This document shows, one piece after another, positions 27,995 through 36,111 of a stretch of 64,000 bases of DNA. The DNA comes from Rhodobacterales bacterium. Lineage in GTDB: Bacteria > Pseudomonadota > Alphaproteobacteria > Rhodobacterales > Rhodobacteraceae. Positions within the stretch are counted from its first letter, which is position 1; every line of letters starts with the position of its first letter. The stretch lies in NCBI GenBank assembly GCA_003249215.1, contig QKJR01000079.1, forward strand, positions 110,134 through 174,133. Direction: 5' to 3'. The translations under genes were made by a program, and so were the position numbers. Below the pieces are notes generated by a model. That model saw only the letters and a program-made list of their open reading frames with translations. It made no database searches and was not told where the DNA came from.

Positions 27995-29806
27995 ATGGCA
28001 AAGACAGGGAACGGACAGGGGCCGGGGCGGGGCACCGCACCGGGGGAGCCGCCGCTCTCCGATCAGCGGCTCGTGTTCGAGCCCCAGCCCGAGCAATTCG
28101 ACGGCGCCGGCGAGATCGACGTCGAGACCGATCTCGACATCATCGCCAATACCTTCCGCGCGGTGATCGACCAGCACGCCTTCGAGGCGATGATCGCGAG
28201 CTGGAACCGCAAGCTCGACAAATCCGAGGATGACGGGGCGGCGGCGCGCGGGCTCTCGGCCCCGCTGATGCGGCAGCTCGCCTTGGCGCGGCAGGCGATG
28301 GACCATCTCGACATGCCCGCCGACAACGACCCGCTCAACCGCGCGGTGCAGGAGGTCGGCGGCGCGGCGGTGGTGCTTGCGCCCGACGGGCGGATCGCGG
28401 CGACGAACGAGCTGGGCGAGGCGGCCTTCGGCGGGCGTCAGGGGGTGTTTCTCGACCGGGGCGTGATCGACCCGCGATCCGAGCACGATTTCGACGCGCT
28501 CTGCCGGGCGGCCAATGCGCGCGGCAATCGCTCGCAGGCGATCTTGCGGATCATGCCCGCGGGCGGGCGGCCCCCGGCCTTCCTCGCCGAGGCCTATCTG
28601 CTCGAGGCGCCGGGGCAGGACAAGAGCTTCGTCGTGATCCGCTCGATCGAGATCGACTGGAGCGCGGAGGCGAGCGCGCGGCTCGCCACGGCCTTCGGGC
28701 TGAGCGAGGCCGAGACCGAGGTCGCGCGGCTCTTCTACGAGACCCGCTCGATCGAGCGGGTGGCGGCGGCGCGCGGGGTGACCGTGCTGACGGTGCGCGG
28801 CCAGATCAAGACGGTGATGGCCAAGACCGAGGCCGGATCGCAGGCCGATCTGATCCGGCTGCTCGCGATGGTGGCGAGCCGGGCGCTGATCGGGCGTCAC
28901 GGGGTCACCGCGGCCTGGCGCGATCCGCTCGGGCGCGAGCAACAGGTGCGGCTCGAGGACGGGCGCATCGTGGCCTGGACCTGGATGGGGGCCGAGGACG
29001 GGCGCCCCGCAGTTCTCTCGCGCGGCTTTCCGATGGGGTATCTGTTGCCGGCCGAGGCCGAGGCGCGGCTGCGCGCGGCGGGGGTCAAGCTCTATGCGCT
29101 CTCGCGCCCGGGCTACGGCAATTCGACGCTCGATCCCGCGCTCGACGTGCTGGCGGACAATCTCGCCGCGCTGCGCGCCTTTCTCGCGGCGCGCGACGAG
29201 GGGCCGGTGGTCGGCGTCGGCACCTCGAACGGGATCGTGCCGCTTCTGGCCGATGCCGCGGCGCGGCCCGAACGCTATCGCGCGCTGATCGCGATCGGCT
29301 ACACGGGCGTCTTCGACCGCAGCGGGGTGCAGCGTCTGCCGCTCATTCAGCGCACGATGATGCGGATGGTGGCGGTCGCGCCCTGGCTCGTCGAGATGAT
29401 GGCGAAATCGGGCCATCGGATGATGCAGCAGCATGGCGTCGACTGGTATCTCGAACGCGCCTACCGCACCCGGCCGCGCGACATGGCGACCTATGGCGAT
29501 CCGAACATGGCGCCGCTCCTGCGCAACGCCTGCGCGCATCTGCTGACCCAGGGCCATACCGCCTTCACCCGCGATCTGATGCTGGCGCGTGCGCCGGTCG
29601 ATGCCGATCTCGACCGGCTCGCGGTTCCGCTTCTGTGGCTCGCCCCGACCGAGGACGGGGTGTTCGACGCCGCGCGCTATGCTCGGATCGCGCGGCGCAA
29701 CTCGCGCGTCGCGATGGAGCCGCTCGAAGGCGCGGCCGAGCTCGCGCTCTATCAGCGCACCGACCGGATCATCGCGGCGATCATCGCGGCCACGCGCGGC
29801 GGATGA
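27995..29806 (+). CDS. PAS-like/LuxR HTH/alpha-beta hydrolase fusion regulator
   Basis: A 603-aa three-part protein. Residues about 115-205 look PAS-like (AAVVLAPDGRIAATN). Residues about 233-295 form a LuxR-type helix-turn-helix (GLSEAETEVARLFYETRSI...VTVLTVRGQIKTVM). Residues about 300-600 are an alpha/beta hydrolase with nucleophile elbow GTSNG (Ser about 411). In the C-terminal position where such hydrolases have the catalytic His (GAGH-type) this protein reads EGAAELALYQ, so the triad looks incomplete. The hydrolase may serve as a ligand sensor. Start ATG 27995 follows GGGGGG; longer starts lack support. Target genes unknown; the alcohol dehydrogenase upstream is a candidate. Confidence 0.75.
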   Translation: MAKTGNGQGPGRGTAPGEPPLSDQRLVFEPQPEQFDGAGEIDVETDLDIIANTFRAVIDQHAFEAMIASWNRKLDKSEDDGAAARGLSAPLMRQLALARQAMDHLDMPADNDPLNRAVQEVGGAAVVLAPDGRIAATNELGEAAFGGRQGVFLDRGVIDPRSEHDFDALCRAANARGNRSQAILRIMPAGGRPPAFLAEAYLLEAPGQDKSFVVIRSIEIDWSAEASARLATAFGLSEAETEVARLFYETRSIERVAAARGVTVLTVRGQIKTVMAKTEAGSQADLIRLLAMVASRALIGRHGVTAAWRDPLGREQQVRLEDGRIVAWTWMGAEDGRPAVLSRGFPMGYLLPAEAEARLRAAGVKLYALSRPGYGNSTLDPALDVLADNLAALRAFLAARDEGPVVGVGTSNGIVPLLADAAARPERYRALIAIGYTGVFDRSGVQRLPLIQRTMMRMVAVAPWLVEMMAKSGHRMMQQHGVDWYLERAYRTRPRDMATYGDPNMAPLLRNACAHLLTQGHTAFTRDLMLARAPVDADLDRLAVPLLWLAPTEDGVFDAARYARIARRNSRVAMEPLEGAAELALYQRTDRIIAAIIAATRGG

Positions 29807-29926
29807 GCCCGGCGCAGGGGGGCGGCCGTGACGGGGCCATCCGGGGCGCCGTCACGGCGCCGCCTTGGGGCCACTTGGGGAACTTCCCCGCGCCCGGCGC
29901 GTTTCTTCGCGAACCGGAGGGACGAC

Positions 29927-30979
29927 ATGACACGAACCGCGCAGGGCAGATGGGCCGTCATCATCCTGGCAATCCTGGCCACCATCACCGCCCTCGAACG
30001 GGCCCAGACCCTGCTCGCGCCGCTCGTGCTGGCCTTCGTCTGCGCGGTCGTGCTCTCGCCGATCTCGACCTTCTGGATGCGGCGCGGCCTGTCGCCGGTG
30101 CTGGCGGCGCTGCTGAGCCTGACCTGCGTCCTGACACTGCTCGGCGCGCTGATGCTCTTTGCCGAGCCGGTGGCCGAGCGCGCCTATGCGCAGATCCCGG
30201 CACTCAAGCTCGAGCTGCGCGAACAGCTTTACGAGCTGCGCCACATCCTGCGCGGCCTCAAGGATGTCGCTCAGGACGTGCAGGAAACGATCTCGCCGGC
30301 CAGCTCGGGCGCGGACGGTCAGGGCGGCGATGCCATGGCGCTGCCGTCGCTGGGCGACGCGCTCTTTGCCGTGCCGGCGCTGGCGGGGCAGATCCTGCTC
30401 TTTGCCGGCTCGCTCTATTTCATCCTGCTGTCGCGCGACGAGGTCTATGAGGGCCTCGCACGATTGCATCCCGACGGGCCGTCGGTCGCCTGCCTGCGCG
30501 GGGCCGACATCCGCGTGTCGAAGTATTTCCTGACGATCAGCCTGATCAACATCTGCTTCGGGGCGCTGGTCGCGGGCGCGCTCTGGGCGATCGGGATGCC
30601 GGGGGCGGTGATCTGGGGCTTCGTCGCGGCGCTGATGAATTTCATGCCCTATGTCGGGCCGGCGCTGGTGGCGCTCGTGCTGGTGGTCGCGGGGGCTATG
30701 GCCTTCGACGGGCTGGCGGCTCTCGGACCCGCGGCGGTGTTTCTCGGGCTGAATACGCTCGAGGGGCAGTTCGTCACGCCGACGCTGGTGGGCCGGCACA
30801 TGCAGGTGAGCCCGCTGCTGATCTTCCTGTCGCTGTGCTTCTGGCTCTGGCTCTGGGGGCCGGTGGGCGGCTTCGTCGCGATCCCGATCCTGGTCTGGGG
30901 GCTGGCGGTCTTCGACGGGCTGGGGCCCGATCCGGCGCTCGAGGCGGCCGAGGCGCTGCAGGAGACGCAGCCCTCGTGA
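29927..30979 (+). CDS. AI-2E family transporter (PerM/TqsA superfamily)
   Basis: A 350-aa polytopic membrane protein of the AI-2E/PerM family. Helices cluster at residues about 8-75, then an extramembrane segment with amphipathic helices (about 80-130), then five or more helices to the end. The family motif region near PYVGPALVAL and LEGQFVTPTLVG is clear. Members export varied small molecules; AI-2 transport is not implied. Start ATG 29927 with GGAGGGA upstream. The preceding 120 bp holds only a GC palindrome (29844-29860). Confidence 0.8.
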   Translation: MTRTAQGRWAVIILAILATITALERAQTLLAPLVLAFVCAVVLSPISTFWMRRGLSPVLAALLSLTCVLTLLGALMLFAEPVAERAYAQIPALKLELREQLYELRHILRGLKDVAQDVQETISPASSGADGQGGDAMALPSLGDALFAVPALAGQILLFAGSLYFILLSRDEVYEGLARLHPDGPSVACLRGADIRVSKYFLTISLINICFGALVAGALWAIGMPGAVIWGFVAALMNFMPYVGPALVALVLVVAGAMAFDGLAALGPAAVFLGLNTLEGQFVTPTLVGRHMQVSPLLIFLSLCFWLWLWGPVGGFVAIPILVWGLAVFDGLGPDPALEAAEALQETQPS

Positions 30980-31067
30980 TCCGCACACCGCCCCCGGCTC
31001 GGAGAGGACCGGAGGACGGGGCGCAGGGCCGGGAGCCGGGAAGAAGGGCCGGGGGGCGGGGCGAGGC

Positions 31068-32828
31068 TCAGTCCTCTTCGGCGAGCGTCGCGTCGGTCTG
31101 CGCCTCGTCGAAGGCCGCGATCGGGAAGTCGACCACGACGCTGTAACGCGTCTCACCGTCCTCGACCGCGAGCTTGCCGCCCAGTTGCTGGGCGAAGGCC
31201 TTGATCAGATTGGTTCCGAGCCCGGTGCCGCTCACCTGTTCGGGCGGCAGCAGCGAAATGCCCTTGCTGTTGGCCACGACGAGCCGTGCGGTTCCGGGTT
31301 CGCACGAGGTCAGACGCACCTCGATATCCGGCGGACCGTCTGCCGGGCGGCCGATGTATTTCAGCGCATTGGTCGTGGCCTCGGAGGCCAGAAGCGAGAG
31401 CGGCACCGCCTGATCGGGGTAAAGCACGATCGGATCGTAATCCTCGACGCTTTTCAGATGCGCCTCATGGGCAACGCTTGCGCTGATCAGTTTGCCGATC
31501 GTGCCGCGCATCAGCTCGTCGGCGCGCACCCGGCCCTCGGTCGAGGTCTCGTAGAGGCTGCGATGCACCGTCGCGATGCTCATCACGCGGCCCTGCACCT
31601 CCTTGAGCGCAAAGCGCGCCTCGGGCGTCTTGGCCTTGCGCACCTTCATGTTCACGATCGAGGCAATGAGCTGGAGGTTGTTCTTGACCCGGTGATGCAC
31701 CTCCTTGAGCAGGACGGATTTGTCATGGATCGTATCCTCGAGCTCGGCCTCGTCGCGGATCACGGTTTCCGCCAGATCGTGCCAGGCCCGGTCGATCTCG
31801 CGCAGCTCGCGCGGCATCCCCGGATCCCGCGCGGGCCGGTCGTGGCGCCGGGTGGCGGCAAAGCTGCGCATGTCGCGGCTGAGCGACCTGATATGCTTGA
31901 TCGCCAGACGGTGCACGGCGAAATAGGCCACCCCGAGGCTGGTGAGCCACATCGCGATCGGAAAGACCATCGGCGTCGCCATCGCGAGCCCCGGCGCAAG
32001 CGAGAGGCGTTCGCGCGGCCAGCTGCCGATCGCATAGACCTGCTTGGCGAGGATCGGCACCACGGCAAAGACCCGTTCCTCGCCGTCGTTGGTCGTGCCG
32101 ACAAAGGTGAAGCGATAGTCCCCGGCGAGATCCACGAGGCGGCGCCCGACAGGCAATTCCCCGGCCACGCCCTTCAACCCGCCGGCTGCGCTCAGAATAT
32201 CGCCGTCATTGTTGAAGGTGATCAGATCGACGGGCCGGTCGGGCGTCTGGGCCTCCAGCGTCATCCCGGTCTGATTGTGGGGCAGCGAAACCGAGACATA
32301 GCCGTCATAGACGCCATCGCGCATGACCGGAGCCGAGAGCACGATCACCGGCGTGTTGCTGATCGGGGCGTCGTAGATCAGGTCGCTGCTCGGAGCCCGG
32401 GCCTTGTCCATGCCCTGAAAGACCTGCCGCGTGCTGAAATCGAAGCCGACCGAGCGCGACCCGCATTTCAGGATGCCATCCTTGCCGATATAACCGGCAA
32501 AGGAGAAGACCGGGTTCGCGGCAACGAAATCGACGAAGATCCGGCTGCAGGCGGGCGTGTCGAGTGCGATCGAGGGGATCGCCGCCGACAGGGCACTGGT
32601 TGCGCCGAAGCCCGAGCGGATCAGCGCCTCTTCACCCGCCGCCGCCTGCACCGTCAGCGCAAGCAGGTTGCTGCGCGTGCGTTCGTCCGCGGCCTCCGAG
32701 AATTGATGCGTGACCGAGACGGCGATGAGGCCGATCGGAAAAAGCGCGACCGACAGCAGCGCCGCGATCCGCAGCCCGAGCCCGTCTATGCGCGGCCGCC
32801 AGGAAACGCTCGTCACGCGGCGGACCAC
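31068..32828 (-). CDS. Membrane sensor histidine kinase, HisKA_2 type, of the general stress locus
   Basis: A 586-aa kinase with two transmembrane helices (about 19-41 and 290-310) flanking a periplasmic Cache-like sensor. A HAMP-like linker follows. The HisKA_2 phosphoacceptor LLKEVHHRVKNNLQLIAS and an ATPase domain (EATTNALKYI; GTGLGTNLIKAF) complete it. HisKA_2 kinases commonly signal to PhyR in alphaproteobacteria. It lies directly downstream of ecfG: GTG 32828 overlaps the ecfG end by 16 nt, and GTG 32816 makes a GTGA overlap, so the start is uncertain. It probably phosphorylates the PhyR encoded 5' of this operon on the other strand. Confidence 0.85.
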   Translation of the reverse strand: MVRRVTSVSWRPRIDGLGLRIAALLSVALFPIGLIAVSVTHQFSEAADERTRSNLLALTVQAAAGEEALIRSGFGATSALSAAIPSIALDTPACSRIFVDFVAANPVFSFAGYIGKDGILKCGSRSVGFDFSTRQVFQGMDKARAPSSDLIYDAPISNTPVIVLSAPVMRDGVYDGYVSVSLPHNQTGMTLEAQTPDRPVDLITFNNDGDILSAAGGLKGVAGELPVGRRLVDLAGDYRFTFVGTTNDGEERVFAVVPILAKQVYAIGSWPRERLSLAPGLAMATPMVFPIAMWLTSLGVAYFAVHRLAIKHIRSLSRDMRSFAATRRHDRPARDPGMPRELREIDRAWHDLAETVIRDEAELEDTIHDKSVLLKEVHHRVKNNLQLIASIVNMKVRKAKTPEARFALKEVQGRVMSIATVHRSLYETSTEGRVRADELMRGTIGKLISASVAHEAHLKSVEDYDPIVLYPDQAVPLSLLASEATTNALKYIGRPADGPPDIEVRLTSCEPGTARLVVANSKGISLLPPEQVSGTGLGTNLIKAFAQQLGGKLAVEDGETRYSVVVDFPIAAFDEAQTDATLAEED

Positions 32829-33409
32829 CGGCTGGGGATCGAGGACGAGATCACGGCGAGGGTTTCCTGATCGGTCGTCTCGATGCTTTCCCCGGCGTCG
32901 AGCTCCATCAACTCGGCCAGCCGCAGCCGCGCGCGATTGACCCGGCTCTTGATCGTGCCCACTGCCACATTGCAGGTCTCGGCGGCCTCCTCGTAGGAAA
33001 AGCCCATCGCGCCAACGAGCATCAGCGCCTCGCGCTGTTCAGGCCCGAGCTGCACGAAAGCCGCCTCGAAATCGGCCATCGCGAGGCGTCCGTCATGTTC
33101 GGGCTTCTCGGCGAGCGTCGCGGCAAAGGCGCCGTCGCTGTCCTGAACCTCGCGTTTGCGCTTGCGGCGGTCCGAATAGAAGGTGTTGCGCAGGATCGTG
33201 AAGAGCCAGGCGCGCATGTTGGTGCCGACCTGAAACGAACCGAGGTTCTTCCATGCCTTGATCACCGCGTCCTGCACCAGATCGTCGGCCTGCGAGGGAT
33301 TGCGGGTCAGGCTGAGCGCGAAGGCGCGCATCGCGGGCAGGTGGGTCACGATCTCGTCCCGCGGATCGAGGGTCGGCTCGGGCGTGCTCGGGCTGTCCTC
33401 ACTGCTCAT
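32813..33409 (-). CDS. ecfG: EcfG-type general stress sigma factor
   Basis: ECF sigma factor of about 198 aa. Region 2 (ADDLVQDAVIKAWKNLGSF...RAWLFTILRNTFYSDRRKR) and region 4 (LMLVGAMGFSYEEAAETCNVAVGTIKSRVNRAR) are both clear. Start chosen at ATG 33409, which overlaps nepR by 11 nt; ATG 33418 is possible. It directs transcription from GGAAC-N16/17-CGTT promoters, one of which lies before nepR. It is held by NepR until phosphorylated PhyR captures NepR. Confidence 0.92.
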   Translation of the reverse strand: MSSEDSPSTPEPTLDPRDEIVTHLPAMRAFALSLTRNPSQADDLVQDAVIKAWKNLGSFQVGTNMRAWLFTILRNTFYSDRRKRKREVQDSDGAFAATLAEKPEHDGRLAMADFEAAFVQLGPEQREALMLVGAMGFSYEEAAETCNVAVGTIKSRVNRARLRLAELMELDAGESIETTDQETLAVISSSIPSRWSAA

Positions 33410-33551
33410 CGCGGGCATCCTGTTGCTTGAGTTGCTCAAGCAGGTCCCGGAACCGATCCGGGATCTCTTCCTCGAGGGTCTTTTGATAGACCCTCTTCAG
33501 ATTTGCCTCGATTTGCTCGTCGAGCTCGTGTCTTGATTTATGCTGCGCCAT
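33399..33551 (-). CDS. nepR: Anti-sigma factor NepR
   Basis: A 50-aa protein, short enough to be missed by length filters. The NepR core is I..NLKRVYQKTLEEEIPDRFRDLLEQL, two helices that wrap the sigma factor. It is encoded immediately upstream of and overlapping ecfG, and divergent from phyR, the standard alphaproteobacterial layout. Its promoter is a perfect EcfG site (33627-33652), giving autoregulation. Confidence 0.92.
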   Translation of the reverse strand: MAQHKSRHELDEQIEANLKRVYQKTLEEEIPDRFRDLLEQLKQQDARDEQ

Positions 33552-33615
33552 CGTCTTTCCCGTCTCGATCTTCGCGGGCCATCCTGCAGATGTCATCCCG
33601 AAAATTTTCACCTCT

Positions 33616-33656
33616 CTCGGGAACCAAACGCGGATGATCCGCATTGGGTTCCCGAG
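33616..33656. promoter_or_regulatory. Palindromic, bidirectional EcfG promoter between nepR and phyR
   Basis: On the - strand GGAAC (33652-33648) is followed by exactly 17 bases and CGTT (33630-33627), a perfect EcfG promoter for nepR-ecfG. On the + strand GGAAC (33620-33624), 17 bases and CATT (33642-33645) point at phyR, one mismatch. Both sit in a 41-bp near-palindrome with CTCGGGAACC and GGTTCCCGAG arms and GCGGAT-G-ATCCGC at the centre. Confidence 0.82.
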
Positions 33657-33680
33657 AAAATCGAAAAAAGGACGAAATTC

Positions 33681-34493
33681 ATGTCGCCAGCTCAGACGGA
33701 GAAGAAACTGTCCCTGATCGTGGCCAGCCTTCTGCCCTATCTGCGCCGCTATGCGCGCGCCCTGACCGGGGATCAGCAGACCGGGGACAAATATGCCGCC
33801 ACCACGCTCGAGGCGCTCCTGACCGACCGCACCGTCTTCGATCAGATCGAGAGCCCGAAGGTGGCGCTCTTCCATGCGTTCCACCTGATCTGGTCGAGTG
33901 CCGGCGCGCCCACGGGCGAGGATGAGACCGGTCTTGCCAAGCGCGCTCAGGCGCACCTCCGCCGCCTGACGCCGAACACGCGCGAGGCGCTGTTGCTGCA
34001 TACGATCGAGGATTTCAGCCTCGATGAGGTCGCGCAGATCATGGATGTGGCGGTCGCCGAGGTCGAATATCTGCTCGGCGTCGCGGAAACCGAGATGGCA
34101 CAGAGCATTCAGGGCCGGGTGATGGTGATCGAGGACGAGGCGATCATCGCGCTCGACCTGCAGGGGATCATCGCCGATATGGGTCATCAGATCACCGGTG
34201 TGGCCAGCATCGCCAGCGAGGCGGTGAAACTGGCGGCGGAAACCCATCCCGATCTGATCCTCTCGGATATCCAGCTCGCCGACGGCTCCTCGGGGATCGA
34301 CGCGGTCAACGAGATCCTGCGTGGCGCGGCCGAGGTGCCGGTGATCTTCATCACCGCCTTCCCCGAGCGGCTGCTGACCGGCGAGCGCCCCGAACCCGCC
34401 TTCGTCATCACCAAGCCCTACAGCGAGGAGCAGGTGCGCTCGGCGATCTCGCAGGCGATGTTCTTCGCGAGCACCGAAACGCTGGTTTCGTGA
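33681..34493 (+). CDS. phyR: General stress response regulator PhyR
   Basis: A 270-aa anti-anti-sigma response regulator. The N-terminal part (about 1-140) mimics a sigma factor (regions 2 and 4: RRYARALTGDQQTGD...LLLHTIEDFSLDEVAQIMDV). The C-terminal part is a receiver domain (RVMVIEDEAIIALDLQ; phospho-Asp in LILSDIQLADG; Lys in VITKPYS). Once phosphorylated it binds NepR and frees EcfG. ATG 33681 lies 36 bp after the likely + strand -10 element of the shared promoter. Confidence 0.93.
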   Translation: MSPAQTEKKLSLIVASLLPYLRRYARALTGDQQTGDKYAATTLEALLTDRTVFDQIESPKVALFHAFHLIWSSAGAPTGEDETGLAKRAQAHLRRLTPNTREALLLHTIEDFSLDEVAQIMDVAVAEVEYLLGVAETEMAQSIQGRVMVIEDEAIIALDLQGIIADMGHQITGVASIASEAVKLAAETHPDLILSDIQLADGSSGIDAVNEILRGAAEVPVIFITAFPERLLTGERPEPAFVITKPYSEEQVRSAISQAMFFASTETLVS

Positions 34494-34522
34494 TCCGCGC
34501 CGAGAGGGTCCTGTCCCACGAA

Positions 34523-34552
34523 AAACGCCCCGCCGGTTTTGGCGGGGCGTTT
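34523..34552 (+). terminator. Bidirectional terminator between phyR and dps
   Basis: AAACGCCCCGCC / GGCGGGGCGTTT, 12-bp stem, loop GGTTTT. Ends phyR on + and dps on -. Confidence 0.85.
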
Positions 34553-34572
34553 CGTTTCGGGCCGAGGACGGC

Positions 34573-35070
34573 TCAGGCCTTCGCCGTCGCCCTGAGCATC
34601 CAGGCGGCCTTTTCATGGAAGGCCGCGCGCGCGGTCGCAAGATCGGCGGTCACATCGTCGTCGTGTTCGGTCGCGAGCTTGATCAGCTTGCGCATCTGCG
34701 CGGCCAGCGCCTCGTGATCGGCGGCGAGATCGCCGAGCATGTCCTGCGCCGAGGGCGATTTCGGCACCTCCTTGAGCTTGGAGCCGCCCAGCACATCCTG
34801 CACCGACATCGGCGCAAGCTGCCCCAGCGCGCGGATCCGCTCGGCCAGCACGTCGGTGGCCTCGAAAAGCGCGCGATACTGCTCTTCGGTCAGGGTGTGG
34901 ATCGGGTAGAAGAGCGGCCCCTCCACGTTCCAGTGATAGATATGGGTCTTCAGCAGAAGGGTATAGGTGTCGGCCAAAGCCTGCGCGAGCCCTTCGGCCA
35001 CGGCCTTGGGCGAGGTGACGCCGGTTTTGACCGGGTTGGCCTTGGGAATGGTTTCAAGACTGTCTGCCAT
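34573..35070 (-). CDS. dps: Dps-family ferritin-like DNA-protection protein
   Basis: A 165-aa Dps/miniferritin. Ferroxidase-site residues are visible in KTHIYHWNVEGPLF (His, His) and in LFEATDVLAERIRALG (Asp, Glu), the intersubunit pattern of Dps dodecamers. It oxidises Fe(II) with H2O2 and protects DNA in stress or stationary phase. ATG 35070 follows AAAGGAA. It lies 47 nt after the DUF1328 gene on the same strand and is probably co-transcribed from the EcfG promoter at 35349-35374, which fits its role. Confidence 0.9.
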   Translation of the reverse strand: MADSLETIPKANPVKTGVTSPKAVAEGLAQALADTYTLLLKTHIYHWNVEGPLFYPIHTLTEEQYRALFEATDVLAERIRALGQLAPMSVQDVLGGSKLKEVPKSPSAQDMLGDLAADHEALAAQMRKLIKLATEHDDDVTADLATARAAFHEKAAWMLRATAKA

Positions 35071-35117
35071 GATCTGTTCCTTTCGGGATGAGCGTCAGGG
35101 GGCGGAGTGCCGCCGGA

Positions 35118-35291
35118 TCAAACCGGCGGCTTGCCCCGCAGGGCGCGCGCCACCATCGCGAGCACGAACAGCACGATGAAGATGAAGAACAGCAGTTGCG
35201 CGATCCCGGCGGATGCGCTGGCGATACCGCTGAAGCCGAAAACCCCGGCGATGATCGCGACGATCAGAAAAGTAAGTGCCCAGCCAAGCAT
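35118..35291 (-). CDS. DUF1328 (YtjA-type) small membrane protein
   Basis: A 57-aa protein with two transmembrane helices ([20 protein letters not shown] and [19 protein letters not shown]), the full DUF1328 family length. Such genes are often part of alphaproteobacterial general stress regulons; molecular role unknown. ATG 35291 follows GGAGG. A perfect EcfG promoter lies 58 bp upstream. Confidence 0.85.
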   Translation of the reverse strand: MLGWALTFLIVAIIAGVFGFSGIASASAGIAQLLFFIFIVLFVLAMVARALRGKPPV

Positions 35292-35348
35292 GGGAGCCTC
35301 CTTTGTTTGCGGTTGAGATAAGCGCCTCGCGGCGCGGATTGCAGGGTC

Positions 35349-35374
35349 AACGTCGCGGTTCCCGATTTGGTTCC
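35349..35374 (-). promoter_or_regulatory. EcfG promoter of the DUF1328-dps unit
   Basis: Minus strand GGAAC (35374-35370), 17 bases, CGTT (35352-35349): full match to the EcfG consensus. Predicted start near 35342. Confidence 0.8.
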
Positions 35375-35386
35375 GAGCCGGGGGAC

Positions 35387-35412
35387 GGAACTTTTCGGGG
35401 GGGGGCGGGGTT
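35387..35412 (+). promoter_or_regulatory. Probable EcfG promoter of the DUF883 gene
   Basis: GGAAC (35387-35391), 17 bases, GGTT (35409-35412); one mismatch in the -10. It is back to back with the DUF1328 promoter and 36 bp before the DUF883 ATG. Confidence 0.55.
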
Positions 35413-35447
35413 GGTCCTGCGACATGCAAACATCAAGGAGAACGATC

Positions 35448-35774
35448 ATGGCACAGATGCGCACCAACGGCAGCGTCGATGAAACCTCGGCCGATCTCGC
35501 GGCGCAGATCGCCACGCTGAAGGCGGATGTGGCGGCGTTGACCGCGACGCTCGCCGATTACGGCCGCGCCCGCACCGCGCAGCTCGAGACGAGCGCGGAA
35601 GAGAGCTTCGCGATGGCCAAGAAGATGGGCGCCGAGACCGCCGCGCAAGCCCGCCAGCAGGCACGTGACGTCTATGCCGGGGCCGAAAAGACCGTGCGCG
35701 CCAACCCGGCGGCTTCGGTCGGGGTCGCGGCGGGGCTCGGCTTTCTCGCCGGTCTCCTGACCGCCCGTCGCTGA
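35448..35774 (+). CDS. DUF883/ElaB-YqjD-like membrane-anchored protein
   Basis: A 108-aa protein. A helical, Ala-rich soluble region (coiled-coil-like, about 10-80) leads to a C-terminal ENP-type motif (RANPAASVGVAAGLGFLAGLLTARR), the tail anchor of ElaB/YqjD/YgaM proteins. Those associate with ribosomes at the inner membrane in stationary phase in E. coli. ATG 35448 follows AAGGAG. Likely under EcfG control and co-transcribed with the next gene, 8 nt away. Confidence 0.82.
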   Translation: MAQMRTNGSVDETSADLAAQIATLKADVAALTATLADYGRARTAQLETSAEESFAMAKKMGAETAAQARQQARDVYAGAEKTVRANPAASVGVAAGLGFLAGLLTARR

Positions 35775-35782
35775 GGTCGGTC

Positions 35783-36109
35783 ATGCGGAGCGGCGTTCAA
35801 GCGCATCTCGCCCGGGGCGCCCGGCGCGCGGCCTGGGCCACAGCGGGGGCGCTCCTGCTCGGGGTCGGGCTGGCCTTCCTCACCGGGGCGGCCTGGCTCG
35901 TGCTCGAGGCTTTGCGGGGGCCTGCCTTCGCGGCGCTGGTGATCGGCCTCGTCTACGCGGGGGCCGGTCTTCTGGCGCTTGGCCTTGGCGCCCGCCGCGC
36001 GCGCTGCGATTTGCCGCCGCAGGCCGAAGGGCAGGGCGCGCGCGTTTTCGAGCAGATGGCGGTCGCCTTCGGTGAGGGGTTTCTTGCCGGCAAGGCGATG
36101 CGCCGCTGA
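35783..36109 (+). CDS. Holin-superfamily/YqjE-like small membrane protein
   Basis: A 108-aa protein with two hydrophobic helices (about 18-44 and 48-68) and a cytoplasmic tail. The layout matches phage-holin-superfamily III or YqjE-type proteins, which usually follow DUF883/YqjD genes. It sits 8 nt after that gene here. Probable stress-envelope function; not a prophage remnant, since no phage genes surround it. Confidence 0.7.
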   Translation: MRSGVQAHLARGARRAAWATAGALLLGVGLAFLTGAAWLVLEALRGPAFAALVIGLVYAGAGLLALGLGARRARCDLPPQAEGQGARVFEQMAVAFGEGFLAGKAMRR

Positions 36110-36111
36110 TC

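Noticed and set aside
29844..29860. GGCGCCGT-C-ACGGCGCC palindrome as a terminator
   Set aside because: No T run follows and it lies near the start of the AI-2E-family gene. Kept only as a remark.
35783..36109. Prophage remnant suggested by the holin-like protein
   Set aside because: The gene follows a DUF883/YqjD-type gene as in chromosomal stress pairs, and no other phage gene is near.
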